From positions 1-37,883 of the IMG/VR virus record IMGVR_UViG_3300032242_002588: a stretch of 37,883 nt of DNA; one strand, 5' to 3'. A program made the position numbers and the translations under genes. Below are positions 30,569-37,166 of this stretch, piece by piece. Source of the stretch: a virus. Under the pieces are notes generated by a model that was not told the DNA's origin, did no database searches, and was given only the letters and a program-made list of their open reading frames with translations. The stretch's first letter is position 1. Each line of letters opens with the position of its first letter.

Positions 30569-32415
30569 GCTGGTGGAACTGCTGCTGTTTCTGCACGACG
30601 ATCTACCGGCTGAACCTGAATGGCAGCACGCGGTGGAAAGCCAACTATTACTTCGACAGTGACACTTCCGTCACAACCGCGAACAGCGGCCGCGTCGGTC
30701 AATGCGACATCGACTCGCTCGGGAACGTGTATCAGGTCGGCTGGCGAACGCAGACGCTGCAGAATGTTTCCGCGTTGCCTCAGACGGTTCCGATGTACAC
30801 GCTGAGGTCATGGGATTCGACTGGTGAACTTCGCTGGAGCTGGTCAGAGAAACCCTATGGCGCGGTCGTTTCCACGAATCGATCAGGTCCGACCCCATTG
30901 TTGAGCGTTCGCGCAACTATGATCGGTTCCAAACCGATTGTCGTCGTGGGCGACAACTGGAACCTGAACGTCGGGTCCAGCGGTTGGAATACCGGCAACA
31001 CGGACGGTATGGTCAATGCCACGGCGATCGATATCGACGGCAATCAACTCTGGCGGGTGAAACTGGAAGCGGGCGCTCAACTCGTCGCGGCCGGGACAAC
31101 TCGCACGCTCTGGTCGCGATCGGGCGGCGGGTGGATCGTGCTGAGGAATACAGACGGAGCCCGAATGTCGCTGATGGCTCCTACGGTGTCATTCTATGTT
31201 TATCCCGATTCCTACATCACGAACGGAATCGTCGTGGCGACGATGGATGCCGACGATTCGATCTTCGCAGTCTTATCCAAGGCGGTCGCGACGTCTGCTC
31301 TGGGACTGGAAACGCATTATGCTGTCGGCAAGTTTGAGTCTGACAGCCTGATTCCTTCGGCGGTTGTCACGTCTCAAAACTTTTACTCGTACACGGCACC
31401 ATACACCGCAAACTGCTTTAAGAAGCTGGGCGTTCCCAACGCGATTGAATCGGCGAGCGATGCCGTTATTGTAGCGTCGTCACTGGGAATCGAAACGTTC
31501 ACAAAGTCGACGCTGGTTGCGGCTTCAATGAAGTGCATGCCGGTGTCAAAGCTGCTATATGCCGATGCGGCTCGCATTGGAATGTATGACACGTTCGGAA
31601 ACGGATTTATCCCTCCGTCGATTCACAAGCGTGATTACACGCGATGGCTGAACTGGGACGTTCAAAATACTGACACGTGGCCGCATCCGGCTCAAGCGAC
31701 GCCGTTCCGTGATGCTCGCAAGTGTTCGGACGGCGGCTCACTGTGGTCGCAGGACTTCACGTGCTACATCCACGAAATCGAAGCCGATACGCGAGCGGCT
31801 CCTGGTCCGTGTGCCGAGGTCTGCTGCGAGAACTGCTTTCAGTCGGACTTCCCAACGTCCTACACCAGTCTGCACGGTGCCGTTTATTCGTTGGACGATC
31901 AGTTCAACAAGCTGAACTTCATAACGCTCGCTGGATTCTGCAAAGGATTGGGAAGCTGTCGTTGGCAATCGGGGAATGTTGGCCTTTTTATCTCCGCGGG
32001 GCAAACGCTGATTCAAGACGCGACCGGTACCGGGGCATCATTGAATGTATTCATCTCATGCTGCACTGAGACGGTCGGCGCAAATCTGTACTTCGACATC
32101 TACAACCAGGCGAGCTATCGGTGTGGTGCGTTCGACTGCTCGGGTGGCACGTTCACGAAAATCAGTGATGGACCGAACGCAAATTCCAGCGGCTTCCCAT
32201 CAACCGTGACAATCACGCCGATGAACTGCAGCACCCCCGCAGACGGTCATACCGACTGCGGGGGCGTCGGGGCGTTCATCAGTATTCCAGACGGCGCGGG
32301 TGGCTTCACATGGGTGGCCGATGGTGCCGATAGCTGCACCCAGGATTGCTCCCGCGTGGCACCGTCGTTCATGCCCACTGCGGCAAACCAGCGAACCACT
32401 GTGGGGTGTGCATGA
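30565..32415 (+). CDS. Large Cys-rich tail protein with possible beta-propeller
   Basis: ATG 30565 overlaps the previous stop. The 616-residue product starts with a cysteine cluster (NCCCFC, residues 5-10) and holds 24 cysteines in all, many in the last third (PCAEVCCENC, FCKGLGSC, DSCTQDC). The central part (about 50-400) has repeated DIDSLGNVYQVGW and DIDGNQLWRVKL blades, suggesting a beta-propeller. The product probably forms the tail tip or receptor-contact structure, stabilised by disulfides or metal. It is coupled by ATGA to a second Cys-rich gene. Confidence 0.65.
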   Translation: MSWWNCCCFCTTIYRLNLNGSTRWKANYYFDSDTSVTTANSGRVGQCDIDSLGNVYQVGWRTQTLQNVSALPQTVPMYTLRSWDSTGELRWSWSEKPYGAVVSTNRSGPTPLLSVRATMIGSKPIVVVGDNWNLNVGSSGWNTGNTDGMVNATAIDIDGNQLWRVKLEAGAQLVAAGTTRTLWSRSGGGWIVLRNTDGARMSLMAPTVSFYVYPDSYITNGIVVATMDADDSIFAVLSKAVATSALGLETHYAVGKFESDSLIPSAVVTSQNFYSYTAPYTANCFKKLGVPNAIESASDAVIVASSLGIETFTKSTLVAASMKCMPVSKLLYADAARIGMYDTFGNGFIPPSIHKRDYTRWLNWDVQNTDTWPHPAQATPFRDARKCSDGGSLWSQDFTCYIHEIEADTRAAPGPCAEVCCENCFQSDFPTSYTSLHGAVYSLDDQFNKLNFITLAGFCKGLGSCRWQSGNVGLFISAGQTLIQDATGTGASLNVFISCCTETVGANLYFDIYNQASYRCGAFDCSGGTFTKISDGPNANSSGFPSTVTITPMNCSTPADGHTDCGGVGAFISIPDGAGGFTWVADGADSCTQDCSRVAPSFMPTAANQRTTVGCA

Positions 32416-32852
32416 CGACTCCGTGCCAGTTTTTGGGCAAACTCCATGCGACAGGGTCGCATCATCCCGACGTGTACCACTGTCTGGCGGGCAGAGTCAT
32501 CTGTACGCTCGAGCAGTCCGAGCTGCGAACCGCGTCCGGCCCGGTTGCTTCCTGCGATCGGTGCGAATCGTTTTTTGTGCCCGGCCAAATTGATCCTGAC
32601 AGGCTGCTCGATCCGGATCTGAAGTATCTGGTTTGCCCCTATCGTGAGAAACCAACCGGCGAACAATTGAACGCGTCAGGCTGCGGCTGCGATCGCCAGA
32701 TTTACCATTGTGAACTGAAAGGGCGATGCGTCAAACGTCTGCCACCAGGTCGACGCGTAGAATCTTTCGGCGAACAACTGACGGGCGTGACAATCTGCAA
32801 AGACTGCGAAGTTCCGAACGAGTCGAAACCGAATACCGAAAAGACAACCTGA
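32412..32852 (+). CDS. Cys-rich protein, 12 cysteines in 146 residues
   Basis: ATG 32412 overlaps the previous stop. Cysteines occur as pairs (SCDRC, GCGCD, ICKDC) and single sites, spaced like multiple small zinc knuckles or a disulfide-rich fold. Short YHC segments recur (residues about 22-24 and 98-100), suggesting internal duplication. Similar Cys-rich proteins with YHC/CxxC patterns accompany other planctomycete gene clusters, as far as I recall. I infer partnership with the upstream 616-residue tail protein. A perfect hairpin follows the stop. Confidence 0.6.
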   Translation: MTTPCQFLGKLHATGSHHPDVYHCLAGRVICTLEQSELRTASGPVASCDRCESFFVPGQIDPDRLLDPDLKYLVCPYREKPTGEQLNASGCGCDRQIYHCELKGRCVKRLPPGRRVESFGEQLTGVTICKDCEVPNESKPNTEKTT

Positions 32853-32853
32853 G

Positions 32854-32877
32854 TACCGCTATTAGACAATAGCGGTA
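32854..32877. repeat. Perfect 10-bp-arm hairpin after a stop codon
   Basis: TACCGCTATT at 32854-32863 pairs with AATAGCGGTA at 32868-32877 across a 4-base loop, one base after the stop of the Cys-rich gene. Confidence 0.85.
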
Positions 32878-32901
32878 GTCACGTCCAAGGAAGGACAAAA
32901 C

Positions 32902-33033
32902 ATGCGACCGTTTCTCGTTTTCGTCGTGGGTGTCGTGACCAGTTATTACGGGTGGGCGGCGCTGCTTGCCCATTATGCCGCGTCGTCCGATATCACCTGC
33001 GGGGCGCAATCTTCTGGCTCGGTGGAATGGTGA
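32902..33033 (+). CDS. Tiny membrane protein, 43 residues
   Basis: AAGGAAGGA precedes ATG 32902. The product has a hydrophobic segment (residues about 4-27, FLVFVVGVVTSYYGWAALLA) and a short polar tail with one Cys. It starts a chain of three overlapping tiny genes at the end of the tail module, where holin-type proteins are often found. Confidence 0.6.
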   Translation: MRPFLVFVVGVVTSYYGWAALLAHYAASSDITCGAQSSGSVEW

Positions 33034-33140
33034 TGCCGATCGTCGTCCTTGTCGGGGGCCTGGTCGCTTTGCTCGCCGAATGCCTGTATGAGCGGTACTT
33101 GGAACGCCGCGGATCGCTCAAGTCCGGACTGCGGCCATGA
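33033..33140 (+). CDS. Tiny membrane protein, 35 residues
   Basis: ATG 33033 overlaps the previous stop by one base (TGATG) with GGTGGA at 33021-33026; ATG 33027 is in frame. The product is a hydrophobic segment (PIVVLVGGLVALLAECL) with a basic tail. Its stop overlaps the next ATG. Confidence 0.5.
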   Translation: MPIVVLVGGLVALLAECLYERYLERRGSLKSGLRP

Positions 33141-33292
33141 AGGACGAACGGCGAATTGAATACAACTTCTTCTCCGTCCTTTACCGGCACGCCCTCTGCC
33201 TTTTGGCATGGTACTCGAGTAGCGAAGTGAGGTCGCTTCGAAATGACATCGAAGCTCAGGTCGGACGAACGTGGAATTGTGCTCGACGGTAG
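33137..33292 (+). CDS. Tiny unknown protein, 51 residues
   Basis: ATG 33137 overlaps the previous stop (ATGA). The product is basic at the N-terminus with a weak hydrophobic middle (LYRHALCLLAWYSSS) and a charged end. No family is recognised; coupling to the two upstream genes is the main support. Confidence 0.45.
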   Translation: MKDERRIEYNFFSVLYRHALCLLAWYSSSEVRSLRNDIEAQVGRTWNCARR

Positions 33293-33318
33293 TTTTTGTA
33301 GCCACAGGAAATTGAATC

Positions 33319-33573
33319 ATGGCGAAACAATCGAAGGAAGAAATGACGGCCGATCTCCAGAAGCGGATCGATGAGTCCTATGCGTCGACGGTTCCCCAAC
33401 TCGCGCAGGCAACTGGCATCGCTTATATCACCATCAAAGTAGAAGTCGGGGAAGAGTCGCATAGTATGCGACTGACCGCACGCAAGGGCGATGATGACCA
33501 GACCTCGATGAAACTCCGCGAGGCTGTCCGCATCATCAATAATTGGTTGGAAGAGGGATTTAGAAAGGCGTGA
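33319..33573 (+). CDS. Small unknown protein before integrase
   Basis: The 84-residue product has a charged helical start, a strand pair (AYITIKVEVG, HSMRLTARKG) and a C-terminal helix (LREAVRIINNWLEEG). The compact alpha/beta layout could be a small DNA-binding or excision factor, given the integrase next door, but no motif proves it. Its stop begins the fourth 18-bp palindrome. Confidence 0.6.
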   Translation: MAKQSKEEMTADLQKRIDESYASTVPQLAQATGIAYITIKVEVGEESHSMRLTARKGDDDQTSMKLREAVRIINNWLEEGFRKA

Positions 33574-33588
33574 TTTCTCAAGAAATCA
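33571..33588. repeat. 18-bp stop-codon palindrome, copy 4
   Basis: TGATTTCTCAAGAAATCA is the exact reverse complement of copies 1 and 2, again with its first three bases forming a TGA stop. It ends 21 bases before the integrase start. Confidence 0.9.
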
Positions 33589-33609
33589 AACTCGAAAGGA
33601 CGGCCACGG

Positions 33610-34512
33610 ATGGCCAGCAAATACAAGCCGTCGACCGTGATCACGGCGAATGGACACACGAAGACTTTGAATGAGTTCGCGTCCGATCTTGGCTGTCCGG
33701 TGCAAACGCTTATCGGGCGCCTCGATCGCGGCCAATCGGAAGAGCAAGCGGTCACGACCCCGATCAGCTCGATGGGCGGATCCAATCGCGGAAAGAAGCT
33801 CGCTGCCGAGGTGCTCACGCCCGAAGAGCTGCAGCTCGTCCTGGCAGCCAACAACAAAGGATTAACCGGCGATCGCAACCGGGCACTGATCGTGATTGGA
33901 TGGCGTGCAGGCCTGCGAATCAGCGAAGCATTGGCACTCAAGCTGACCGATCTCAATGCACAGCAGCAGACGCTGCGGGTGTTGCACGGCAAAGGCAACA
34001 AGGCCAGAACGGTTGGGCTCGACGGTGCAGCCTGGGCAGTCCTGCACCAATGGATCGCCCGCAGAGATGCGGCAGGTCTGCCGGCGACGTCGCCGCTGTT
34101 CTGCACAGAGACCGGCGGTCAATTGTCAGACCGATACGTGCGAGACCTCCTCCCCAGGCTGGCCCGCGCGGCAAAGATCGACAAACGATGTCACTTCCAC
34201 GGGCTACGTCACACGATGGCGTTCGAACTCGCGAGCGAAGGCGTGCCCATGCACGTCATCCAACAGCAGCTCGGCCACAGCAACCTGGCCGTGACAAGTC
34301 GATATATCAATCACCTCAACCCGGCCGAGACGATCGCAAGAATGAAGGCGAGGGCATGGGGAAGTAACCCTGTAACCAATCCGGTTGCATCGGCACTACC
34401 ATCGCCCGACTGGCTCGACCGACTCAGGGCCGACATCGGTGAGCGACTCATTTCGTTCACCGATCTGAGGACCGATCCGAACCAATTCCGTGCGTTGGTC
34501 ACTTTGATTTGA
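33610..34512 (+). CDS. int: Tyrosine recombinase (phage integrase) with unusual N-terminus
   Basis: The 300-residue protein carries a complete tyrosine recombinase catalytic domain: Arg103 (GLRISEAL), Lys128 (HGKGNK), His197/Arg200 (HGLRH), His223 (LGH) and nucleophile Tyr232 (SRY). The first 55 residues are not a normal SAM-like core-binding domain; GHTKTLNEFASDLGCPVQTL with RLDRGQSEEQAV resembles the small helix-turn-helix found on phage homing endonucleases. A roughly 60-residue C-terminal extension follows the Tyr. It would integrate the phage, presumably at the tRNA-Phe site (35874-35915). GAAAGGA precedes the ATG. Confidence 0.9.
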   Translation: MASKYKPSTVITANGHTKTLNEFASDLGCPVQTLIGRLDRGQSEEQAVTTPISSMGGSNRGKKLAAEVLTPEELQLVLAANNKGLTGDRNRALIVIGWRAGLRISEALALKLTDLNAQQQTLRVLHGKGNKARTVGLDGAAWAVLHQWIARRDAAGLPATSPLFCTETGGQLSDRYVRDLLPRLARAAKIDKRCHFHGLRHTMAFELASEGVPMHVIQQQLGHSNLAVTSRYINHLNPAETIARMKARAWGSNPVTNPVASALPSPDWLDRLRADIGERLISFTDLRTDPNQFRALVTLI

Positions 34513-34524
34513 AACCGAATTACA

Positions 34525-34584
34525 GAATTACGTAATTGCGTAATTCGCAAACGACCGGCCGAAGACTCCAATCTTCGACCGGTC
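34525..34584. repeat. Two hairpins after the integrase stop
   Basis: GAATTACG/CGTAATTC at 34525-34546 (6-base loop), then 13-base arms 34553-34565 and 34572-34584 with one mismatch and a 6-base loop. No T-run follows directly. Confidence 0.75.
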
Positions 34585-34590
34585 TTACAC

Positions 34591-34676
34591 GTCGACCTGG
34601 TTGGACAGGACGACATGCACGACCCCGAAGGGCCGATGTCATGTCCTGCGCAAACCTAGGTCGACTTTTCTTTTTG
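34591..34676 (+). terminator. Candidate long terminator-like structure
   Basis: Outer arms GTCGACCT (34591-34598) and AGGTCGAC (34658-34665) enclose an inner imperfect stem (AGGACGACAT with ATGTCATGTCCT), and a T-rich tract (TTTTCTTTTT) follows. It may end integrase transcription. The stem has bulges, so confidence is modest. Confidence 0.45.
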
Positions 34677-34774
34677 GCGCGCGGTCCTCAGCTTGAGTCT
34701 TCTGCTTTTGACGATTCTCTGGCTACGCGGCACGACTCTGCGGCCTTTAACGATTCCAACAGCAAGGATTCGCG

Positions 34775-35584
34775 ATGAAAGACTTCGACAAGAAATGCAA
34801 ACCGAATAAACCGACCAGGCCCGTTCTTCGATACCACGGCGGCAAGTGGCGAATCGCTCCCTGGGTGATCAGCTTCTTCCCCGAACACGAGACCTATGTG
34901 GAATCGTTCGGTGGGGGTGGATCCGTTCTATTGCGAAAGCCTGAATCCAGAAACGAGGTCTACAACGACCTCGACGAAGAATTGTGCAACCTCTTCAAAG
35001 TGCTCCGAGGCCGAGGTCCGCAATTGGTCAAGCTTCTAAAGCTGACACCGTTCTCAAGAACCGAATTCGAAAGATGCTTCGAACGGGGTGGCAGTGACAT
35101 TGAACGAGCGAGGAAATCAGTTTTCCGATCAATCTGTGGGTTTGGCACCGCAGGCTATTTCCGAAAGACCGGGTTCTCGACCTCAATCAAAGGGGGCAAC
35201 TGCAGAAGCCACGAATGGGCGAACTACCCAGGGGCTCTCTCAGCAGTGGTTGAACGCTTCAGGCGTGTCGTGGTTGAGAACCGGCCCGCGGTCGACGTGA
35301 TGACCCGAAACGACTCACCCTCGACGCTGCATTACGTTGATCCGCCCTACGTTTCTGAAACACGGTCGTCGCCTAAGGACTACCATCATGAGCTGACAGA
35401 CGAGCAGCACGTCGAACTTGCCGACTGCCTGCATTCATTGAAAGGCACCGTCGTCCTGAGTGGATATCCGTCGAAGTTGTATACAAGGCTCTTTAAGTCC
35501 TGGCGTACACATGATCGGTTGACGACCACCCAGACGAACGAGCAACGCACCGAGCGACTCTGGATCAAACCAGCTCGCTCATAG
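34775..35584 (+). CDS. D12-class adenine-N6 DNA methyltransferase
   Basis: AAGGA precedes ATG 34775. The 269-residue product is a Dam-like enzyme: RYHGGKWRIAPW (residues 19-30), FGGGGSVLL (45-53, AdoMet-binding), EVYNDLDEEL (61-70), and the catalytic DPPY at 189-192. The C-terminal LSGYPSKLY is typical of the D12 family. It transfers methyl groups from AdoMet to adenine in a short DNA target (GATC for Dam itself; target unknown here). No cognate restriction gene is present, so it is an orphan that may protect phage DNA or regulate. Its stop codon lies in an inverted repeat. Confidence 0.9.
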   Translation: MKDFDKKCKPNKPTRPVLRYHGGKWRIAPWVISFFPEHETYVESFGGGGSVLLRKPESRNEVYNDLDEELCNLFKVLRGRGPQLVKLLKLTPFSRTEFERCFERGGSDIERARKSVFRSICGFGTAGYFRKTGFSTSIKGGNCRSHEWANYPGALSAVVERFRRVVVENRPAVDVMTRNDSPSTLHYVDPPYVSETRSSPKDYHHELTDEQHVELADCLHSLKGTVVLSGYPSKLYTRLFKSWRTHDRLTTTQTNEQRTERLWIKPARS

Positions 35585-35656
35585 GCTCGACAACCCCACA
35601 GCGGCTGTATGCTCGTCGAGCCTACAGCCGCTGTATACGGGGACGGCATACAGCGG
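35582..35656. repeat. Interleaved inverted repeats at the methyltransferase stop
   Basis: Arms A: TAGGCTCGAC (35582-35591) and GTCGAGCCTA (35615-35624). Arms B: ACAGCGGCTGTA (35598-35609) and TACAGCCGCTGT (35623-35634). Arms C: CCGCTGTAT (35628-35636) and ATACAGCGG (35648-35656). A and B are perfect and interleaved, and B and C share bases, so the structures compete. From 35657 to 35873 I see no supported gene. Confidence 0.85.
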
Positions 35657-35873
35657 AGCCGGACGGAAATCCCGGACGATCGATGGGTCCTTCCTGGCCC
35701 GCTTCGCGGGATGCCCCGTAGGGAACAACATCTAATCGCGACTGCCTTTCTTTATTTTGCTGGTCAACTCAAAAGTCGAAATTTCCTTCACTTACGGCAC
35801 GGAACTTCTGAATTCTACCTATTCGCCCACGCCACCGGATCCCATCAATGACAGCTCCTATGCAGCACTGCGG

Positions 35874-35915
35874 CTGAAAATCCTGGTGTCGGCGGTTCGA
35901 TCCCGCCCCCAGCCA
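35874..35915 (+). other. 3' half of tRNA-Phe(GAA): probable prophage attachment site
   Basis: The stretch reads as the 3' half of a tRNA: anticodon loop CTGAAAA (anticodon GAA), stem strand TCCTG, variable loop GTGTC, T-arm GGCGG-TTCGATC-CCGCC, acceptor strand CCCAGCC and discriminator A. The 5' half is missing: bases before it (TGCGG) cannot pair with TCCTG, and no GGCTGGG acceptor strand lies at the right distance. Such a fragment is the usual mark of integration into a tRNA gene. It lies 1.4 kb from the integrase gene; the intact gene should be beyond the left window edge. Confidence 0.78.
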
Positions 35916-35958
35916 TTTCTTCTGGCAACTTACCGTTCCCGTTACTTGGCGGTGCGGC

Positions 35959-36507
35959 ATGAAAAGGATTTTCCTCACCCTGGCGGCCCTTCTTTTCACG
36001 GATGTGGCATTTGCCGCCGACACGCCAACGAAGCCTCTGACAAAAGAGGAGCAGGCCGCAGTCTCAGCATATGACGGGCTTGAAGATGAATGGCGTGATA
36101 AGGCCATCGCTGACTGGAAGGCTGGTTACAAGTCTGCAAGAAACGGTCGAGCGAAGAAGATGTTCCTGAAAAACGACCCGGTCTTTTATCGAGCCATTTT
36201 TGATTCCAGCCAATCGCTTCGGAGTGACAGTTGGGGTCGCCTGCTTAGCTACGACACAGACGGAACGCCTCATGGCGTTGAAGTCTTCCAGATCGTGAGC
36301 AAAAGCAAGGCCCTCTGCAAACGCGATGACGATCTGTTTTTCGTCGAAGGCATCGACACGTCCAACATCGTCGATGGAAAGCGATACCTTTTCGACGAAG
36401 CGTTCTACGTCGCGGGAAATGCCACCTACAAAACTGCACTTGGCACCTCGAAGACGGTTTATGTGCTTAAGCCGCTTCCTGAAAAACCGGCTGCCAAATC
36501 CAAATGA
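35959..36507 (+). CDS. Secreted protein of unknown function
   Basis: The 182-residue product has a clear signal peptide (FLTLAALLFTDVAFAAD, cleavage near residue 20). The mature part begins with a charged helix, followed by strands with YLFDEAFYVAG and TKTVYVLKPLP-like segments. No lipobox is seen. Proteins of this kind are common in planctomycetes without assigned function. It lies just outside the tRNA fragment and is probably host or neighbouring-element DNA. Confidence 0.6.
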   Translation: MKRIFLTLAALLFTDVAFAADTPTKPLTKEEQAAVSAYDGLEDEWRDKAIADWKAGYKSARNGRAKKMFLKNDPVFYRAIFDSSQSLRSDSWGRLLSYDTDGTPHGVEVFQIVSKSKALCKRDDDLFFVEGIDTSNIVDGKRYLFDEAFYVAGNATYKTALGTSKTVYVLKPLPEKPAAKSK

Positions 36508-36536
36508 TTGCCTCCTATATCCGTTTAGCGTATAAC
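36508..36536 (+). promoter_or_regulatory. Candidate promoter of the XRE gene
   Basis: TTGCCT (36508-36513) and TATAAC (36531-36536) are 17 bases apart. A TAGCGTAT site at 36526-36533 overlaps the -10 and resembles the downstream AAGCGTAT operator halves, suggesting self-repression. Confidence 0.5.
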
Positions 36537-36545
36537 TGAAGGACC

Positions 36546-36806
36546 ATGCAAGTGACAAAAGCAGAACTGAGATCAACCATCGGGTCCAACATTCGGACGC
36601 GCCGGACTGAGCTCGGCTTGTCGCAACAGTCGGTCGCCGACGCCGTGGAACTCTCCCAGGCACAGATTAACCGCATCGAAAAAGGGGTTTCCTCATTCCC
36701 GGCTGACTTGTTCGCTTCCCTCGGTGAAGTGCTCCACGTCGATCCGTTGTTTTTCTTGACCCCTCAACGCTCCGAAACAAATTCGAGTCATACGCTTGAC
36801 GTATGA
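36546..36806 (+). CDS. XRE-family repressor
   Basis: GAAGGA precedes ATG 36546. The 86-residue product is a compact Cro/C1-type regulator: helix-turn-helix SQQSVADAVELSQAQINRIEKG at about residues 26-47 and a dimerisation-type tail with LGEVLHVDPLFFL. Repeats matching its own promoter and a downstream promoter suggest negative control. It could belong to a neighbouring mobile element, since a recombinase-like gene follows. Confidence 0.82.
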   Translation: MQVTKAELRSTIGSNIRTRRTELGLSQQSVADAVELSQAQINRIEKGVSSFPADLFASLGEVLHVDPLFFLTPQRSETNSSHTLDV

Positions 36807-36823
36807 TACATGAAGCGTATACT
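36790..36823 (+). promoter_or_regulatory. Promoter overlapped by paired operator halves
   Basis: TTGACG (36796-36801) and TATACT (36818-36823) are spaced by 16 bases. ATACGCTT (36790-36797) and its reverse complement AAGCGTAT (36813-36820) overlap the two hexamers. A second dyad, CATACG/CGTATG, lies at 36789-36805. This is the layout of a repressor-controlled promoter. Confidence 0.6.
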
Positions 36824-36829
36824 TCCCGC

Positions 36830-36908
36830 CGTCGAACTGACGCGCGGTTGATTGAACCTAATTCAATTTCAGACGCCCGCCTGTTCGACAGGTCGGGCGT
36901 TTTTCTTT
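36830..36908 (+). ncRNA. Candidate short RNA between promoter and terminator
   Basis: A transcript from the 36796-36823 promoter would begin near 36830 and end at the strong terminator near 36908, giving about 75-80 bases. No ribosome-binding site with a short frame is evident. It could be a regulatory RNA or a terminated leader of the downstream gene. Confidence 0.35.
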
Positions 36909-36910
36909 TC
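36873..36910 (+). terminator. Rho-independent terminator
   Basis: ACGCCCG-CCTG-TTCGA-CAGG-T-CGGGCGT forms a GC-rich stem with one bulge, followed by TTTTTCTTTT. It lies 66 bases after the XRE stop. Positions 36911-37166 contain only CGTCGC/GCGACG dyads and no supported gene. Confidence 0.85.
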
Positions 36911-37166
36911 TCAGCTTCAGAAGACGCCGGTCCTTTCGTTCAGCTCTGGGTGGCGCGTCGCTCGCGACGTGCGTCCCAGGGTTTAGGAAGTTGAACTTTT
37001 GCAACGTCACTGAATAACCGTCGCGACCATTGCGACGTGGGCCAATTGTGAGACGCCGTACGAAAAAGACGCGTTGTGTTTTGAATGTCTTTTGGTTCAG
37101 TGGGCAGCTCACGGATTGGAAGTAACAGCACGGATGCGACGGGTCACTTTTGTGAAGGTCGCTGCA

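Noticed and set aside
35582-35656. Simple intrinsic terminator for the methyltransferase gene
   Set aside because: The pairing arms are interleaved and no T-run follows any of them.
35800-35915. A complete tRNA-Phe gene
   Set aside because: AGCTC-like bases upstream suggest a D-arm, but no D-stem, anticodon-stem or acceptor pairing forms on the 5' side.
35757-36074. A 105-codon frame crossing the tRNA fragment, with a FTYGTELLNSTYS segment resembling SVTYGTKQLDESTYS of the 29253 gene
   Set aside because: It overlaps the tRNA fragment and a signal-peptide gene; the resemblance is short and probably chance, though a decayed tail fragment cannot be fully excluded.
36803-36994. A 63-codon frame after the XRE gene
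   Set aside because: It runs straight through the strong terminator and has no ribosome-binding site.
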